A stretch of DNA of 6,890 bases from Candidatus Latescibacterota bacterium (GTDB lineage: Bacteria > Latescibacterota > UBA2968 > UBA8231): NCBI GenBank assembly GCA_022827165.1, contig JAJDTN010000398.1:1-6890 (forward strand), written 5' to 3'. The notes under the pieces are model-generated. The model saw nothing but the letters and a program-made list of their open reading frames with translations. It was not told where the DNA came from and ran no database searches. Of this stretch, positions 5,831 to 6,890 are shown piece after piece. The translations under genes and the position numbers were made by a program. How positions within the stretch are numbered: position 1 is the first letter of the stretch; each line of letters starts with the position of its first letter.

Positions 5831-6890
5831 TCAGTAAGCCACCCCTACGACGCCGGTGGCGGTTTCGGTCCCGGCGTCGAGCTCCACCTGGACGCGGTAG
5901 AGGTAGTTGCCCGGCGGCACCAGCCGGCCTTCGTCGTCCCTGCCGTCCCAGTATCCGGGGACGATACCCCGTGCCCCGCTGACGAGGCGCAGGTAGACGC
6001 CGGCCGCCAGGGGGGACGGCTTCAGATCGCGCACCAGAGCGCCCCGGAGGTCGAAGATGCGCAGTCCCAGGTCGCGGGGCGTGTCGACCTTGCTGAGAAT
6101 GAACTCGATGACGGTGTCATCGTTGATGTCGTCACCGTTGGGTGTGAACACGGAGGGATTGGCGCGGACGTTCGACAAGGCGTCCTCGGGAGAGGTCGTC
6201 GGGACCACCGCCCAGGAGAAGGGCTCGCCCGTGCTCTCGTCCATACCGACGCTCTCGGCCACGTTGACGGGGTTGTCCGACCCGGGGCTGAAGAGAAAGA
6301 CGCGGAACTCGTGGCTGTTCGCGTGGGAGCGGGCCCGAAAGGGTATCTGCAGTTGGTCGATGTCGCGCACCGGCTCGGAGAAGACGAGCTCAAGCGCATC
6401 CTGCGTGGAGATCCAGCTCTCCAGGATCCCCTGGAGCTGACCGTCGTCGACCAGTCGGGCCTCGCTGGGGACGGCGACGCGGAGCCGCTCGATCCCCGAG
6501 TCTTCGGGGGCAAAGGCCAGGTCCAGGGTGCACACGAAGAGGGTGTCGGCACCCATGGACACGCGGTTGGGCGAGATCCTGGAATGGGCGCCGGAAACGG
6601 CGATCTCCTCGGTCGTGTAGTCCAGCTCCAGGCTGTGCAATGCCGGCGTGCGCCGCTGGTCCCTGGACTCCAGGGCGACCCGGTATTGGAGCCAGGCTCC
6701 CGGCTCCGAGGCGGGGAACCAGACCTCTCCACTCGACAGAGGGGTGCTCCACCCCCGCTTGGGATCCTCGAAGTCCGACGGGGAATTCCCCGTCCGGAAC
6801 TGGACGAAGAGATCCGTGCGCTCGGGGATCTCGGCATCCCAGCGCACGCGGCCGAAATTCTTGGCCTGGTCGGGCGCGCCCAGCGAGAGA
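5831..6890 (-). CDS. Secreted multidomain protein with C-terminal FlgD/CHU_C-type Ig-like domain (5' end beyond window)
   Basis: The frame is open to the right edge, so the 352 visible residues are the C-terminal part of a longer protein; a GTG at 6847 is in frame but lies inside a domain and is not the start. Residues 9-90 form a beta-sandwich-like unit: NFGRVRWDAEIPERTDLFVQ, then WSTP, then WLQYRVALESRDQRRTPALHSLELDY, a pattern seen in many secreted proteins of the FCB group. Residues 95-235 look like another beta-rich region, with no motif I can name. Residues 242-352 are a FlgD-Ig/CHU_C-like domain: VFTPNGDDIND, then LRIFDLRGALVRDL, YWDGRDDEGRLVPPGNYLYRV, ending GVVGVAY. In Bacteroidota and relatives such domains end proteins sent through type IX secretion or kept at the surface; that route is inference here. 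It is the first visible gene of the probable operon and ends in TGA at 5831. Confidence 0.82.
   Translation of the reverse strand, partial: LSLGAPDQAKNFGRVRWDAEIPERTDLFVQFRTGNSPSDFEDPKRGWSTPLSSGEVWFPASEPGAWLQYRVALESRDQRRTPALHSLELDYTTEEIAVSGAHSRISPNRVSMGADTLFVCTLDLAFAPEDSGIERLRVAVPSEARLVDDGQLQGILESWISTQDALELVFSEPVRDIDQLQIPFRARSHANSHEFRVFLFSPGSDNPVNVAESVGMDESTGEPFSWAVVPTTSPEDALSNVRANPSVFTPNGDDINDDTVIEFILSKVDTPRDLGLRIFDLRGALVRDLKPSPLAAGVYLRLVSGARGIVPGYWDGRDDEGRLVPPGNYLYRVQVELDAGTETATGVVGVAY
5834..6160 (-). other. FlgD-Ig/CHU_C-like C-terminal domain
   Basis: The domain covers about 110 residues. Its hallmarks are the opening PSVFTPNGDDIND, a hydrophobic strand with IFDLRGALVR, the WDGRDDEGRLVPPGNYLYRV block (general form WDGxDxxGxxVPxGxYxYR), and a final strand GVVGVAY. 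The VFTPNGD opening resembles the gliding-motility-associated C-terminal (type B sorting) domains, while the WDGRD block resembles FlgD Ig-like domains; the two folds are related. Confidence 0.75.

Noticed and set aside
5524..5982. Plus-strand open frame spanning the start of protein B and the end of the FlgD-domain gene
   Set aside because: Very Arg/Pro-rich, crosses two minus-strand genes, and has no domain or ribosome-binding site.
5834..6160. Flagellar hook-capping FlgD
   Set aside because: Only the Ig-like subdomain resembles FlgD. The rest is a secreted multidomain beta-sandwich protein, and no flagellar genes are nearby.

Overview
The window is GC-rich and every supportable gene lies on the minus strand, so transcription runs from high to low coordinates. 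There are four coding regions: two complete and two cut by the window edges. In transcription order they are (i) the C-terminal 352 residues of a secreted multidomain protein ending in a FlgD/CHU_C-type Ig-like domain (5831-6890); (ii) a large exported protein, here protein B (2954-5803); (iii) a related large exported protein, protein A (237-2951); and (iv) the first 80 residues of a third relative, protein C (1-240), which runs off the left edge. Junctions are tight: 27 nt between (i) and (ii) on the longest reading, 2 nt between B and A (TAG-CC-ATG), and a 4-nt ATGA overlap between A and C. This looks like one operon. No promoter, terminator, RNA gene, insertion sequence or CRISPR array is visible.

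The central feature is a tandem family. A and B align from end to end through matching anchors: an N-terminal GNFLLDGTEIW / GSYLVDGVEIL block, a shared FTPLTL block ending in RWD, an LPSRL...ISD block, an acidic calcium-loop cassette in mid-protein, and beta-rich C-terminal halves. The visible start of C carries the same N-terminal block (YGPLGNFLIQ). All three begin with export signals. The C-terminal halves, rich in alternating aromatic/hydrophobic and polar residues, suggest outer-membrane beta-barrels or beta-rich surface proteins. I do not recognise a named family, and the function is unknown.

The acidic cassette holds DxDxDGxxD and DxNxNGxxD loops at matching places in A and B. Such loops bind calcium in dockerins, thrombospondin type-3 repeats and EF-hands. 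Finding them in the middle of a probable outer-membrane protein is the most distinctive observation here.

The host is most likely a GC-rich Gram-negative bacterium. FlgD/CHU_C Ig-like C-termini on secreted proteins are typical of the FCB superphylum and allied candidate phyla (for example Gemmatimonadota, Latescibacterota, Eisenbacteria or Krumholzibacteriota-like lineages). This placement is inference from gene style, not from a marker gene. The set may form a cell-envelope assembly in which a secreted, surface-sorted protein works with several related outer-membrane proteins.
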